From: Isoetes taiwanensis
Lineage: Eukaryota > Streptophyta > Lycopodiopsida > Isoetales > Isoetaceae
Direction of reading: 5' to 3'
Assembly: GCA_021234155.1 (NCBI GenBank)
Contig: JAJEKV010000045.1
Location: 2,133,474 to 2,197,473, forward strand
DNA: 64,000 bases
The position numbers and the translations under genes were made by a program. The notes under the pieces were generated by a model. The model saw only the letters and a list, made by a program, of their open reading frames with translations, had not been told where the DNA came from and ran no database searches. This document shows, piece by piece, positions 1-11,386 of this stretch. The first letter of the stretch is position 1; the number at the start of each line of letters is the position of its first letter.

Positions 1-49
1 TATAATGCAAATGTAACAAACAAAACTAACCGTACAACCATGACCAATT

Positions 50-1897
50 GTGTATGCAGAAAGGGAACAACGAACAGTAGAGCAAAACAGGAGGCCCAAC
101 AGAGATGAAGAAACTCCTGACAGGCAACCCCTTCAAAGGAACCTCTTCAAGGGATATGGTCCCATGACACCAGAAGAAGAGTTGTCGCAGATGCGAACAG
201 ACCTGGACCAGATAAAGGCCCTACTAGCAGCCCAAGCATCATCCGGGCCACAATCGACACCCCGAAAGTCGGGGAAAGACAAGAGAAGGAGTAAGAGAAG
301 GAGGTCCCCTAGCACAGAGACCTCCGAGTCAAGCTCAACCTCGGACTCTGAGTCCGAAAAAGAGGCCGAGCAGGCGCCGGACCGTAGAGACGGCAGGCAG
401 AAGGACACTAAGACCCTTGATTACCAAAAGAAGGTGGACTCAGCACTGGGCAATGTGTGGAAAGCCCGGAAACTCGAACAGTTCTCGGGCGAGAACAGAT
501 CCGGCCTAGAGGCGGAGGCATGGCTGGACGAAATGAGCGAGTACGGCAATGCCTATGGCATGAAAGACAAAGACAAAGGCAGGGTGGCGACAGCCAACCT
601 GAAAGGGGCCGCACGCATATGGTGGAAGGGCTATGCCAAAGCCCATGGATTGAGCATGGACGCATGCCGATTTAAGAAGTTCTCAAAAGCTTTCAAGAAA
701 CACTATGTTCCTAGGGAACACAAGTCGAACATGATGCAGCAGTTTTACAGATTGCAGCAGGGGTACAAGACGGTGCAGAAGTACACCGAAGAGTTCATGA
801 GGCTAAGACTATATGTGCCTAAACTGAGCGAGAAACACGCCGTGGAAAGCTACATAGAAGGGCTGAACGAGGAACTCAGGAAACTCGTAAGGGCAATAGA
901 CCCCAGAACAGTGTCTGAAGCGGAGTCCAAGGCAATTAGTTTGCAAGGATCGGGGCCGCAGAACAGCGCACAGAGGCAGCCTTACTATCAGGATAGAGGG
1001 AAAGCAACAGGGAGCTACAGTCCTAGGGCAGCCAGCCCAAGCCCAGCAAAGTCCCCATATAATAGCAACCAGGGGAAACAGCAGGAAAGAAAGCAGGTGT
1101 CCTTCAAGGACAAACAGGAAGGTTCCAACTACTCGAAAGCAGTACGGTCCTTCTTGCAGGCGATGCCCAAGGAGAAGAGGCAGGAATGCATAGAGAAGCA
1201 GCTCTGCTTTAGATGTTTCCAGCCGGGCCACCGAACAGCGAACTGCCCATTTGTCATGAGCTCAGCGCTAGCAGAGTTGGGCGGATGGGACACTCCATCA
1301 GACGAGGACGGCGAGGAGGCACGCGATTACATTCAGGGTGAGTGCCACATCTTCGCTGCTATAGATACAGAACAGGCAGAGACCCAGTATAAGGTAATCA
1401 CCACAGTAGGGAAGGCAAAGGCCAAGTCCTTCATAGTCTTGATAGACTCTGGAAGTAGCCATAACTTCGCATCCCCGAGGATGGTTCAAATGTTGAAATT
1501 GAAACCCCTAAAGTCCAAACCAAGGCCCGTAGTCTTGGCAAGCGGGGCAGTAAGACATACAGCTGGGAAGAGAATCAACTTCGACATTGACTTGCCAGCA
1601 CACTTAAAGATCCACAAAGTCTTCCACGTGAGTCTGCTGAAGAAGCATACTCCCAATCCAGAAGAAGTTTTGGATACTCCAACGATGTTGGAAATGACAG
1701 AAGAGCAATTGCAAATAGTTCCAGAACTAATCCTTGATAAAGCACTCAAGAAAACAAGGAGATCAGAGTTTCTCCAGTACTTGGTCAAGTGGAAACACTT
1801 GCCGGTGGAGGACGCGACATGGGTACTTAAAAGAGATCTGGAAAAACAGTACCCACAGTTTATGGAGCAATGGGATGGCAGGGTCATCTCCGAATAA
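50..1897 (+). CDS. Ty3/gypsy gag-protease-chromodomain fusion ORF, internally deleted
   Basis: The product is a retrotransposon capsid precursor fused to a protease and a chromodomain tail. A charged, serine-rich N-terminus precedes a retrotransposon gag domain at about residues 130-310 (IWWKGYAKAHG, then YTEEFMRLRLYVP). A CX2CX4HX4C zinc knuckle (CFRCFQPGHRTANC) lies near residues 386-399, and a retropepsin-type DSGSSHNF near 466. Immediately after about residue 505 comes the segment that normally ends Pol (LPAHLKIHKVFHVSLL), then a chromodomain (YLVKWKHLPVEDATW) near 578-595. Reverse transcriptase, RNase H and integrase core are missing, yet the frame stays open for 615 codons. The frame opens after a stop at 41-43. 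Its first codon, at 50, is GTG, and the first in-frame ATG is at 164, so the true start is uncertain. This looks like a non-autonomous deletion derivative of a chromovirus. Domain calls are from motif recognition. Confidence 0.85.
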   Translation: MYAEREQRTVEQNRRPNRDEETPDRQPLQRNLFKGYGPMTPEEELSQMRTDLDQIKALLAAQASSGPQSTPRKSGKDKRRSKRRRSPSTETSESSSTSDSESEKEAEQAPDRRDGRQKDTKTLDYQKKVDSALGNVWKARKLEQFSGENRSGLEAEAWLDEMSEYGNAYGMKDKDKGRVATANLKGAARIWWKGYAKAHGLSMDACRFKKFSKAFKKHYVPREHKSNMMQQFYRLQQGYKTVQKYTEEFMRLRLYVPKLSEKHAVESYIEGLNEELRKLVRAIDPRTVSEAESKAISLQGSGPQNSAQRQPYYQDRGKATGSYSPRAASPSPAKSPYNSNQGKQQERKQVSFKDKQEGSNYSKAVRSFLQAMPKEKRQECIEKQLCFRCFQPGHRTANCPFVMSSALAELGGWDTPSDEDGEEARDYIQGECHIFAAIDTEQAETQYKVITTVGKAKAKSFIVLIDSGSSHNFASPRMVQMLKLKPLKSKPRPVVLASGAVRHTAGKRINFDIDLPAHLKIHKVFHVSLLKKHTPNPEEVLDTPTMLEMTEEQLQIVPELILDKALKKTRRSEFLQYLVKWKHLPVEDATWVLKRDLEKQYPQFMEQWDGRVISE

Positions 1898-2754
1898 ATC
1901 GGCTCAGGCATGTCGATTTGAGTAGATTAATAGCTTATCTAGTTAAGTATAATCTACGCATGCAACCTATGAGGTAAGGGTTGCATGCGTTGTTACCGAT
2001 GATGAGATTACTACGGTGATCTCTAGGACGTGGTGTAATGTCAATGTAGGCATGACCGCGGTTCCGCTTGGAAAGTCTACTTCTGTCCCACGGAAGTAGA
2101 CGACCTCGAGAGAAAGGAGGTCATGAAGGAATGCATTGATAGGAAAAGCACCTCTAGTCCCATATATGCTTTGATAGGAGGAATCTGGCCTTCATGCCCC
2201 ATATACGGGAAGGACCTATCCGCCACGCTGGGCAACTAGGGTGTAGGCATGAGTGGCATATAGGCATATAGACGCTGTCTCCACGGCCATAATGGAAGAA
2301 TCACCCTCTTCCTACGCCGGGAGATTAGCCATGCATCCATGTAGATAGGTGGGGTGGTCACCATATAACCAAAACTTTATAAATAATTAAACATGCTACT
2401 AACGTAGTGTGACCTGCAGGCCAATAGAGCGCTCCGGAGGGCTAGGAGGTCGGACTACGAAGACTTGCAACACAATTTTGTCTAAAGTGTTGCAAGGAAT
2501 AAAGAGTACCTCGAAGAATAATAGTATATATAATAAAAATTTGAGTAATCGCTGTAATAACATGCGAATAATTAAGCATTTGATGGAATAATAGTTCAAT
2601 AATGTCCTGTAAATATTACCTTAAGGTAATTCTATTAAATGTATAAAGCTAATAATAAGTATATCGTATGTATCAGGTTGATTGCAGGATAAGTACATCC
2701 CAAGGTGGGGAGAACCATGATGCTGCGGACAGCATCAATTCAAGGTGGGGAGAA
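1898..2754 (+). other. 3' noncoding region of the gypsy element
   Basis: About 0.86 kb lies between the chromodomain stop and the LTR. I see no convincing coding sequence. The short overlapping ORFs on both strands near 2400-2600 have no recognisable motif. The stretch ends in the purine tract that primes plus-strand synthesis, so it belongs to the element. Confidence 0.6.
2702..2754 (+). promoter_or_regulatory. Duplicated polypurine tract before the LTR
   Basis: AAGGTGGGGAGAA occurs at 2702-2714 and again at 2742-2754. The second copy directly abuts the TGTGAC start of the LTR, which is the normal position of a retrotransposon polypurine tract. The first copy is 40 bp upstream and may be a duplicated or relict tract. 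Confidence 0.7.
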
Positions 2755-4157
2755 TGTGACGTTCGGTCACGATATACGTCTCAAGACGTATACCATAATG
2801 CGTGGTCACCGCGCATACACGCTGCCCAGTCGGCGTGTAATGCCGACACATACCTAAGCAAGGACGCCCTAGGGGGCAACTTGCAATGGTGCGCACACTT
2901 AGCAATGCGCGCACCTTTAGACATTTAAACCATTAAAGGAAGACCAAGGGTCATGGGAACCCTAAACCTAACTGATAGCCTACATAAGGCACCAAACCCT
3001 AACATTCCCTTTTTAAGCCCACCGCACCTTCTCGAGCTCCCATTCACACCGAGGAGTCAATTCCAACTCCCACAATCGCCAACACGCCCCACTTGTCGGA
3101 TCATCCTTCCGGACCGCATCCGGCGGCAGAACGTAGACATGGACGCCTTCGATCAAGAGGAGTGAACGAGGGGATCAGGTATTTGGTCGATTGAATAGGT
3201 TAAACCTCATTCCAGCCTTCGAACCAAAAGAGGGTTTAGCCTATTAAATCGCCCTTAGTAGCCCAAATGACCGACAATCGACTCTAACTAAAGAATTGAC
3301 TCTATGTATTAGATTAGTTCTTATTATTTATGATCATATGATGGATGGTTGTATTCTCGTGGACTCATTGTATTGGGAAGGGTGAGTAGAGACTTAAAGC
3401 TTAGTAGATGATGCTCCTAGCTAGTCCCTCTTAGTGCATTACTAGAATTGGCCTGTATGCAGGGAGCCCACCTGGTTGTGGGTGAAGGGGCCGACCGCTT
3501 AGAATGAGATTCGTGTTCTAACCCTTGACCCCAGAGCCCTCCGGTGTGTAAGGCCTATCGGGGATCGTGAGTGACTAGGTCTAATGGCTTGCCACCGAGT
3601 GTGTGGGTAAGGCATGGGCTCGACACCCGTGGGAGTGATGCGCCACTCTCCAAGTGGGTTGAAGTCGAATAAAGGGCAAAGTGGCCCTCTAGTCACCTTG
3701 GGTTAGCATGTAGATCTCTCGGAGGGAGTGATCCCCTACCGCCCCATCGGGACCGGGAGATGTAACCCAGAATAGCCCCTTTGGCTATGCACCCGCAGGC
3801 TGATCCAAGTCCCAACACTTTTCAACCTACTCGCAAAGTGTGCACAGGGGGCGGATGGAGTGGACAACCCTAAGCCATGTTCTTATGCCAGCCCAATCCA
3901 TTGTCATGATTCTCGCCCGCACCAACTCGAGACCCAAGCTTGTCGGCCATCCCCGAGTCCGAGCCTTGGGTAGGACTTCCTTTGTATTGTGCTGATCTTT
4001 GTCTATGCAGATGTTGATGTACCACCCCTCGAGGTGGATATATGATGATATGTTACTGACGTGTATGTTTACGCTTCCGCAGCTAGGTAGGCCCTGAGGG
4101 AGACGGGGTAAAATGACCCCTTCACTCTTCCCACCGGCGGGACTCTAGACGGTCACA
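2755..4157 (+). repeat. 3' LTR of the gypsy element (about 1.4 kb)
   Basis: The LTR begins TGTGAC directly after the purine tract and I place its end at GTCACA, which is the inverted complement. That gives 1403 bp. The 5' partner would lie before the window, so the right boundary rests on the terminal inverted repeat alone. The target duplication would begin with AAGAT at 4158 if this boundary is right. Confidence 0.65.
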
Positions 4158-4238
4158 AAGATATGTGGAGGGCCCTCAGATCGTTGTGGAGTCGGGTGCG
4201 GGGATGAACTCCCTATTTGTATACTGGTCGCGAGCATC

Positions 4239-4766
4239 GTGATACGCAGTAGGGGACGCCACGTAAGAAAAAAGACCTCAGATTTGAGGTGGGGGGCTGG
4301 TGATACGAAGAGCCATAAGAACATTTTGAATAGAGCTGCACACTTTGTCAATTACCATGGCAACCGTAGGCTAACTGCCAGCCTGTTGTATCCCTTGGCT
4401 AGAATGATCCGATCTGGAAAGTTTACTCTCTCTAGCTCGTGGATTATACCTTCAAACACAGCTCACATCAATGAGCACCGGGTTCGAGCAGCTTGGAGGG
4501 TTTTGCTGAACCCTAGCCACTGCATGCCCTCCGAGATGAGGACCATCTTATTTGGGCTGCCAGCTAGGTTTGTGCCAGTGGAGAGGAATGGGCCTGGCCG
4601 CAGGCGTTATTGGGATGACACCATTCCTGCTGATGAGGAGGATAACAATTTTGAGAATATACATGATCCTTCTTACAGTGATGATAGTCCTGATGTGGTC
4701 ATACTCGAACCTGGTGTGGATTATATCCCCATCCACAAGGGCGATCGCACGATGGCCATTGGTTGA
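4239..4766 (+). CDS. Unrecognised ORF, possible first exon of a host gene
   Basis: This is a 175-codon open frame just outside the LTR boundary. It has a basic N-terminal half and an acidic C-terminal half rich in Asp and Glu (DEEDNNFENIHD). I do not recognise a family. A GT follows the frame at 4762, and a pyrimidine-rich stretch with AG sits near 4840-4846, which suggests an intron into the next open segment, but the phases I tested do not join cleanly. It could be a degraded gene, a captured fragment or chance coding potential. Confidence 0.35.
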   Translation: MIRSRGRHVRKKTSDLRWGAGDTKSHKNILNRAAHFVNYHGNRRLTASLLYPLARMIRSGKFTLSSSWIIPSNTAHINEHRVRAAWRVLLNPSHCMPSEMRTILFGLPARFVPVERNGPGRRRYWDDTIPADEEDNNFENIHDPSYSDDSPDVVILEPGVDYIPIHKGDRTMAIG

Positions 4767-4858
4767 TAGAGTTGCTTGGGTGTTCATTGTACAGTTCAAG
4801 TTGCAATTTTCTTGTTTTCATGTGTTTCTTTGGTGTATAGCTGCAGGAGTAATGGAGG

Positions 4859-5250
4859 GTGACCCGGACCGACATTGGCGGTAATGCATACGGTCTTCTA
4901 TCCTTGCCAGAATCTTTGATTTCTTCTAGCATTGATGCCTCTCATCCCGATCCTGTTGTGTATACAGCTGAACCGGAGGCAGTCTTCTCTGCTCATGAGT
5001 TTGTTAGCAATGTGATTCAGGTGGGTACTGAGGCACATAGGATAGCAGCATTAGGCGGCAGCACAGGGCATTCTCTATGTCCATTGATAGTGCCATAGCT
5101 GTTGCGGAGTGGGAGCACCTGGGTGTCCCAGTGTCAGAGTTGCATATGTTGTGCTCTCATATGAGCCTCACAAGAGCCTTGCTTTTGCAAGAGATATGTC
5201 AGTTGGATGCGGTGATAAGGCATGCGCAGACTGGCCCTGCCATGAACTAG
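4859..5250 (+). pseudogene. Unrecognised gene segment with one frameshift
   Basis: Two open stretches in different frames follow one another: 4859-5098, then 5077-5250 ending in TAG. The second has an amphipathic, helix-like composition (LTRALLLQEICQLDAVI). They look like one coding region broken by a single indel near 5070. The segment probably belongs with the ORF at 4239-4766, since they share strand and are separated by an intron-like gap. No family was recognised. Confidence 0.35.
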
Positions 5251-7254
5251 TATTTGATTTGTCCTTGTGCTTTGTTATCTATGTTTTTGTATCTACATGT
5301 GAACTTGTGATCCCCCCTTCATGTGGACGTCTACTGTAGTGCTTGCAGGAACGCGCTAGTGTTGGGGAGCTCAACTTCCTTGGCTTGGTTGAGTCTCCTT
5401 CAATACATTGTACAGTTTGGTTTTGGGTAATGTATAGGTGTGCTAAAATTAAGTGATGCTGGTTGTATGCATGTGAACATGCTGCTCATCTGAAATCATT
5501 TTTTATTGCTGTTGATCTGGAATTATTTCAAAGTCATTTATTATTGCTGTTTGACAGAGGTACTAACTTGTTTGCTGTATTAGTGGGCTTCGACCCCTGG
5601 GCATAGCAGCCATCCCTTCTATGGGATGACTGTTATGCTTGGATGAGTATGGGAATCCTGCTAGGGTTCGACTCCCCAGGCTCACAGGAATTTGATGCTC
5701 GCATATGTTGTGGGAATATTTTGTTATACATATGGGACCATGGGATGGTTTTCTGTTGGAGGGGTAAGTCAAATGAGGTGGATTTGAAACAAATTCGAGA
5801 GACACCCCTCATCTGCAAGGACTATGCAAATTGTATCAGCAACATGCCAACCACAGACACTATAACTTTCAGCATATCCCTACCACTACATGCCAACCAC
5901 AGCAGACACTATAACTTTCAGCATATCCCTACCACTACAGTAGGTTGTTGTTCACACCTTGCTTTCATTACCCTAGGAAGCAGGAATGTTTCCTAGAAAA
6001 TGCAAGCGAATTTGACAATCTAAGATTTAAATCTGACACACAAGTACAATTGTCCCAATTTTGAAAACTGCTTTTGCAGGACGAAGGAATCATGCCAACA
6101 ATAATTACATGTGTTAGATATTTGAACGTTACAATGTTGAGTCAAGCTAGTCCTAGCAAACGAATTATATTATTGTGATTGAACATGTATCAGGTCTATT
6201 AACACGTCAAAGGTTGAACACGATATCCATTGCTTCCAGCTAAACGATGATTAAGTCCTTTGATTGGAGTTCTCCATGCTATTACACACTACATTGAAAC
6301 TCGAACAGTTCATTTATAGATCCTACTTGGCAGTTTAAATACTTGATCAGGTCGCATACTTGAAGATACATAGTGTACATTTTATCACTGCCAATGGCCA
6401 AAATCGCAGCATCACCCTCATATCCTGATTGTCCTGCATCACCACTATATTATATATGATAATAGAATGCAAACAACAATTGGAAAATTGAGCTTTCATA
6501 AGCACAGGGCGAAATTCAGGTGTTGAAAGACGCCACACTGAAAAGAATTGCCATACAATTTTCTCTCTGTGGATTCACTTACAGTTCGTGTCACACACAT
6601 CGTACAGCTAAGGAAATCCTACTGCACACGATTGTTTCCATCATCTGACATCTGAAATCTAAGTATTAACCATAATAGCAACACAAGTATCTTATGGAAA
6701 AAGAGACAAATATTAGGCAATTTATTGATATATTTGCAGATAAATAAAGATGATGGAAACATAAACTTTGGCGTAGCAACGCCAAGTACCTTATAAAGGA
6801 GGATCGTGCTAGACAAATCTATCTGGCCATTTAACCCCTATAAGTCCTGCACCATTCCAAATCACCATGGTCAGAACTCATTTTGCAACAACCAGGGAAT
6901 GATAAAGATATAAAATAATGATGATTGTCTACAGACGAACATATTAATTGAAATAAGTATGTTGTGAATAATAATATTTTGTTCATCTTATACTCAGGAT
7001 CTTTCTGTCCTATTCCAACTGCTCAGTCCCTTTTGCTTTTGCTTTTTCTGTTGATGTTGCTTTTGCATGGTAATAGAGTTAGGAAACAGGTCAACATGCC
7101 AACATAGATATGGTAGAAACATGAGCAATATAAGCAATAATTGATTCAGGGGTCCATAAGTCATAACATGAGTCTGAATGCTAGCGAGTTTTGCTCATTG
7201 TGCTGCAATGAGTCCTTCATACATCCAATCTAAGTTCCTGCAATTGCCAGTCAC
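5251..7254. other. Intergenic, no supported gene
   Basis: The stretch is AT-rich single-copy-looking sequence. Short ORFs on both strands lack recognisable domains. It contains the short duplication at 5843-5939 and the 3' flank of the minus-strand PDZ gene that ends at 7255. Confidence 0.5.
5843..5939. repeat. Tandem duplication of about 46-49 bp
   Basis: The unit beginning CATGCCAACCACAG occurs at 5843 and again at 5889. The second copy has a 3-bp insertion (CAG); otherwise the copies are nearly identical. Confidence 0.9.
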
Positions 7255-8125
7255 CTAAATAGAGACAAAGACCCTACCAAATTCTTCAGGATCTGGTGGG
7301 GTAGCAGGAGTTAGAATTTTCGACAGCTTTAGCACATCAATTTCTTCTGTCCTGCAAAATTTAAAAATGCTATGTAAAAGAACTTCGAAATCCACAATCA
7401 GCAGCAGTCTTTACGGACATTGTTACCTATTTATACATAAATATATTGTGAAGGGTTTGGGATAAACGTCTCGCTTGGTAAATCCCAACTTGGTCGCAGG
7501 CCAATATTCTTCTCCTTCAGGACCATTGGTGTAAATAACTTGGTCGCTTACTCTCAATCCATGCTTTTCTGCATTATCTCCTGGCTCGATGGACAACTTC
7601 AATCTTATTTAACTGGGCAACTTCAACCCCAAATTGCCATAGTAATCACCAGAAAGCCATGCTCATTTTTGCCAAGAGTGAGACCTACTGGTTTCTTAAC
7701 TTCCACATCAAAAGTCCTACGTTGTCCTGGCTTAACTTTTCCCTCTCTGGCCCCTTCGTCTTTGGCTCTAATCTAAACAAGAAAACTCTAATAAACGAAA
7801 AGGAAGGCAGTAGCAATTTGCTACATGACATAAAAACGTTTACAGTGCTGAAAAACAAGGCCAAAACAACTTTTTTTGCCACCAACCTTCAAATATATGG
7901 GAGTCCCTTTGATGAAGTGAAGCCCGCATTACCGGATTGAATGCCACAAGCTGGTATTCTCTGCAGTTCCATTCATTGGCTTTAATCTCTTTTTGAAAAA
8001 TAGAAGAAGCTTTCCAAGCACCTTACCTGCGGTAGGAAAAGTGATGAAGTATGCGGAGAGGGAGCAGAGGACGAAGTCCTAGTTTGCAAAGAAAAGGGCG
8101 AGGATGATACCGCTAGAGTTGCCAT
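7255..8125 (-). CDS. Probable plastid-targeted PDZ-domain protein gene, interrupted by introns
   Basis: Exon 1 (8125-8027) starts at an ATG in a good CCATGG context and encodes 33 residues rich in Ser and Thr (MATLAVSSSPFSLQTR...), typical of a plastid transit peptide. It ends CAG|GTAAGG. A middle exon near 7775-7650 encodes VKPGQRRTFDVEVKKPVGLT. The next part, down to 7427, encodes DNAEKHGLRVSDQVIYTNG and EYWPATKLGFTK, a PDZ-like fold as in thylakoid PDZ proteins such as MET1/ZKT or ENH1. It ends at a GTAACA donor. The last exon (7351-7255) joins in phase and ends RVFVSI-stop. Between the two PDZ halves (about 7590-7640) the frame breaks at a small duplication, and the exon 1 to PDZ junction is unresolved, so this may be a pseudogene or carry sequence errors. 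The exact family is uncertain. Confidence 0.6.
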
Positions 8126-9094
8126 GGCCTTGTTATCTTTTTATTTTTGCCCCAAAGACGGTGGAAAATGATTTTATGATAGGTTCGCCAAACCCATCTT
8201 CTCGGTATGGGTACATCCCAACCATTGATCCAAGGAATGTCCACAGAACTTATAACCACAACCGTCAGATAGGCAACCTTGTTATCAGTACAAAATATCT
8301 AAAACTGTTCACATCAAATATTGCATCCATTAGAAGTCTGGTGGAGTCAAATAACGCCCTTCCTATAAATTGGCTTTATAATTGGTATCTGAACATGTAG
8401 CCTTGGGCAAAAAGCCCCACAAACCTTCTATGAACCTGAGGTTTGGGCAATAAAACCCCGCCCAAACTTGCTAAACATAATTATTACTAGTTATTGAGCA
8501 GGTAATCATTATTGTAATATTCTGTCAATTCCCTCTCCATCAAACTGAAATTGGCGCAATTCTTCAAGCGGAATACCTCAAAAATGCTTCAATTATCTTC
8601 TGCAATTGTGAATGGGGAAGGTATTACATATGAATTTGCATGGTTATTTGGGGTATTTGTATGCCAAAATGGTATTTTGCTGCTGTCATTAAATAGGTTT
8701 TTGAGTTTCCTAAAGTTTCTTAATGTGTTCCAATTTTTTCCTTCTTATGGTTCTTTCATTCTGTTGAAGAAACCCTCCTCTACGTGAACAGATCGAAGAG
8801 CAAAAATGATCTACTAGAGGCAAAAATATGTATCAATGGGCATGCGATGTGGCCCATCATCTTATATACAAAGGTGCTTTATTTGAACATTTTTTATTCA
8901 GATCAATATCGACAAAGTTAGCATCCGATTGACCTCTTCTTATTTCCAAAATATCATTTCAGGAGCTACATCCACATTTGCCACTCCACATTTGGCGTAT
9001 GTAGGCCACCACGCCTTTGTATTTAGCATGACACTGATCAACAGGTGATGCAATAGGCTGTCCAGCACTTTTTCTGTGATATCTTGGACAAAAC
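8126..9094. other. Upstream region of the PDZ gene, no gene seen
   Basis: This is presumably the 5' UTR and promoter of the minus-strand PDZ gene, followed by AT-rich sequence. ORFs of 78-98 codons here have no recognisable motif. Confidence 0.45.
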
Positions 9095-9853
9095 CCTACT
9101 CTTGGCGAGGAGCTAGCATTTGAGATCCTTACACTCAGCATCAAACCACCAGTTACGTGGGAAAGTTATGGCCTCCAAGACCCATCCGAAGCGGCTTCTC
9201 CCAAAGTGCTTTTCTGCAGCAGTCCCAAACACTTCAATCAATTGACCCATCTATTGCTCTTGCATAGATAGTCGCAAAATTCCTACTATGTCATCTCCTC
9301 GAGGATCCCAGCGTAAGCCTCTACATGCTCGTAATCCAAGCACAAGTGAGGCATGCAAGGAGTCAGGCAGCCCGTAGGGTTCGAACAACATGCCAAGCCG
9401 GGCCATAGATAAACCGCATGTGGTTCGAGCCGACCTCTTCAGACTATATGTGCCCACCCAAAAAATGATTGACCACATTGCTCAAATTTTACCAATACAT
9501 AGTCCACCACATTGATTCGCCCGGTTCTCCCATCCGCAAGTGTACCGTGAGAGGATGGCCACTATGTCGGGCCTCATTGCAAATGTACCAAGTCAAAGAT
9601 GCCACGTAGAAAAAGCAAGTGTGATCCGTTGTCATCTAATGCCCGTGCCCATACCACTTCTATGGGGTGCGCTTGTAACAAATCTCACCAAGGGGTCAAA
9701 TTTCATGGGTTGTTCCACTCCCATGTGTGCATTAAAGTCTCCAAGGAGCATGACACTACGCGAATCGCTTACCATACCGAAATTCTTAATCATGATGTTC
9801 AAGATCAAGGTAGAGAACCTCTTGAATCCAATGCTTTTGACATAACTCCACAA
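9095..9853 (-). pseudogene. LINE endonuclease remnant
   Basis: On the minus strand, 9853-9632 encodes a peptide containing VMLLGDFNAHMGVEQP, the GDFN motif of the apurinic-like endonuclease domain of non-LTR retrotransposons. Further along in other frames come a DGRT-like segment and an S-D/N-H motif region at the expected spacing. Many stops and shifts separate these pieces. It is a decayed copy, distinct from the LINE at 14-18 kb. Confidence 0.6.
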
Positions 9854-10345
9854 TTACATGGGTTTATAGTAACTCTTGATTTCAACTTACAAAGTTACTT
9901 TTGCTTGCAATTATCTTTTCTCCGACAAGTCCCTTTCCACATCTTCGAGAGACTACCCATAAAGGTTTTCCTCGTTTTGTATATAAATTTTAGTAACGCT
10001 AGCCGCTGAAGTTTCAACATCTCTTCTTCTTTCATGCACCACTTGTAGGAAATGAGCTCAGATTCAAAATGAGTTACAAGCACGTGATGATCGATGGATG
10101 TCCAGGGCCTATTCTATGAGGCACAAAAGAAATTTCAAATGCTTTTACACAGGTGGCCTACCAACTTGTCGAAATTGATCATAATGCTCATTTGCAAGCA
10201 GGTTCTAACCTTGTGTCTCATGCGCTTGTTTTCCATTTCATCGACAGCTTTCTTGATCTCGTGAGAGTTGGATTCGCTAAAACATCATCTTCGTGAGACT
10301 CTAAAAAGTTTTGGACAAAGATAATAATTTCTTCCCCGGTCATGT

Positions 10346-11386
10346 TTGACTCTTCACTTGCAGTTGATGTGCTTGTGGAATGTGGTGTTGATCCTCTTTG
10401 GGGACATTATCTTCTATATCAGTTTATTCTCCGGATTCTTGCCAAGTAAGTCCGGTGCATTGTGGCTTGCTTTAGAGGATTTTCCACTAGAATTGCAAGT
10501 GTCTGATTTTATGATTTCTATTGCTAATAGATTGGGTATGTATCTTGCCCGCTCTATTGTTAATGGTCCTAATCGTATTCCTTCCTACTTGTGTTTCTAT
10601 TCCTCTAGTGGTCAAAAGTGGCCCACTTTTTTTCAAGTAAAAACTACGTCTGCTTAATGGACCCGAGCTTGCCAAGATGTTTCCCAATGTTGAGGCTTTC
10701 GCTACTTTACAGTCTAGGCATATTTTTGTCTCTACCTCCCCAACCATCCTATCCCACCCACATAGCATCCACTTCACCAATGTCACGTTGTACCATCTTC
10801 TTCCTCATCTGCCTCTGCACTAGTTAATCCGCCAGTATTACCAGCCCTTGTGCATTCTTCTTAAGCTATTTTTGCGCCATCAACTTCTTTCTAATGCATC
10901 TCCGTCTCAAATTTATATTAGTAGATCCTCTTAATGAGGATCAACACTCGCCTTTCAAGACATTGCTCACAAGCAAGAATTATTGGAAGATGGATGGTCT
11001 ATCCATGCCTTAAGAAGCTTTTGCACACCGCGAAAAAATAGCTCGCCCTCAATCAAGCTTAGTTGACTCTGTGGGTCCAATATCTCAAGTACGATTGTTA
11101 AAGTGCATGTTTCGATTCAAAGGCATTGAGACACTGGGAGCGTACTAAAGTTGTCAAGTAATAATTCTATGGATGTGGAAGTTCGACCGGTTAAATATGA
11201 TTATATATTATTCTTCTCTTTGTACAGGAGAGGAAAATAGTGTGAATTGCAAGACATTGTCATGCTTAGATGGGTGGCCCCGCCGCTTGGTTCTAATTAT
11301 CCTTTTATTCCCTCGCCTCTGTGATTGTATTATGTATTATGGTGGGTTATTAATAAAGTCTAACGTCATTCAAAAAAAAAAAAAAA
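10346..11386 (+). pseudogene. LINE ORF1-like (DUF4283-type) remnant with poly-A tail
   Basis: The frame at 10346-10657 encodes LEDFPLELQVSDFMISIANR, which resembles the DUF4283 domain found in the ORF1 protein of plant LINEs. The following kilobase has no intact frame. The segment ends with AATAAA at 11352-11357 and a 15-A run at 11372-11386, as expected for a retroposed 3' end. The reverse transcriptase is absent, so this is an internally deleted LINE or a retroposed fragment. The domain call is tentative. Confidence 0.45.

Noticed and set aside
5583-5685. tRNA-like sequence: GGTTCGACTCC B-box-like motif with ends GTGGGCT and GGCTCAC that can pair
   Set aside because: It is 103 nt long with no recognisable A box, D arm or anticodon arm, and the T stem has a mismatch. 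Likely chance or a very old tRNA-derived relic.
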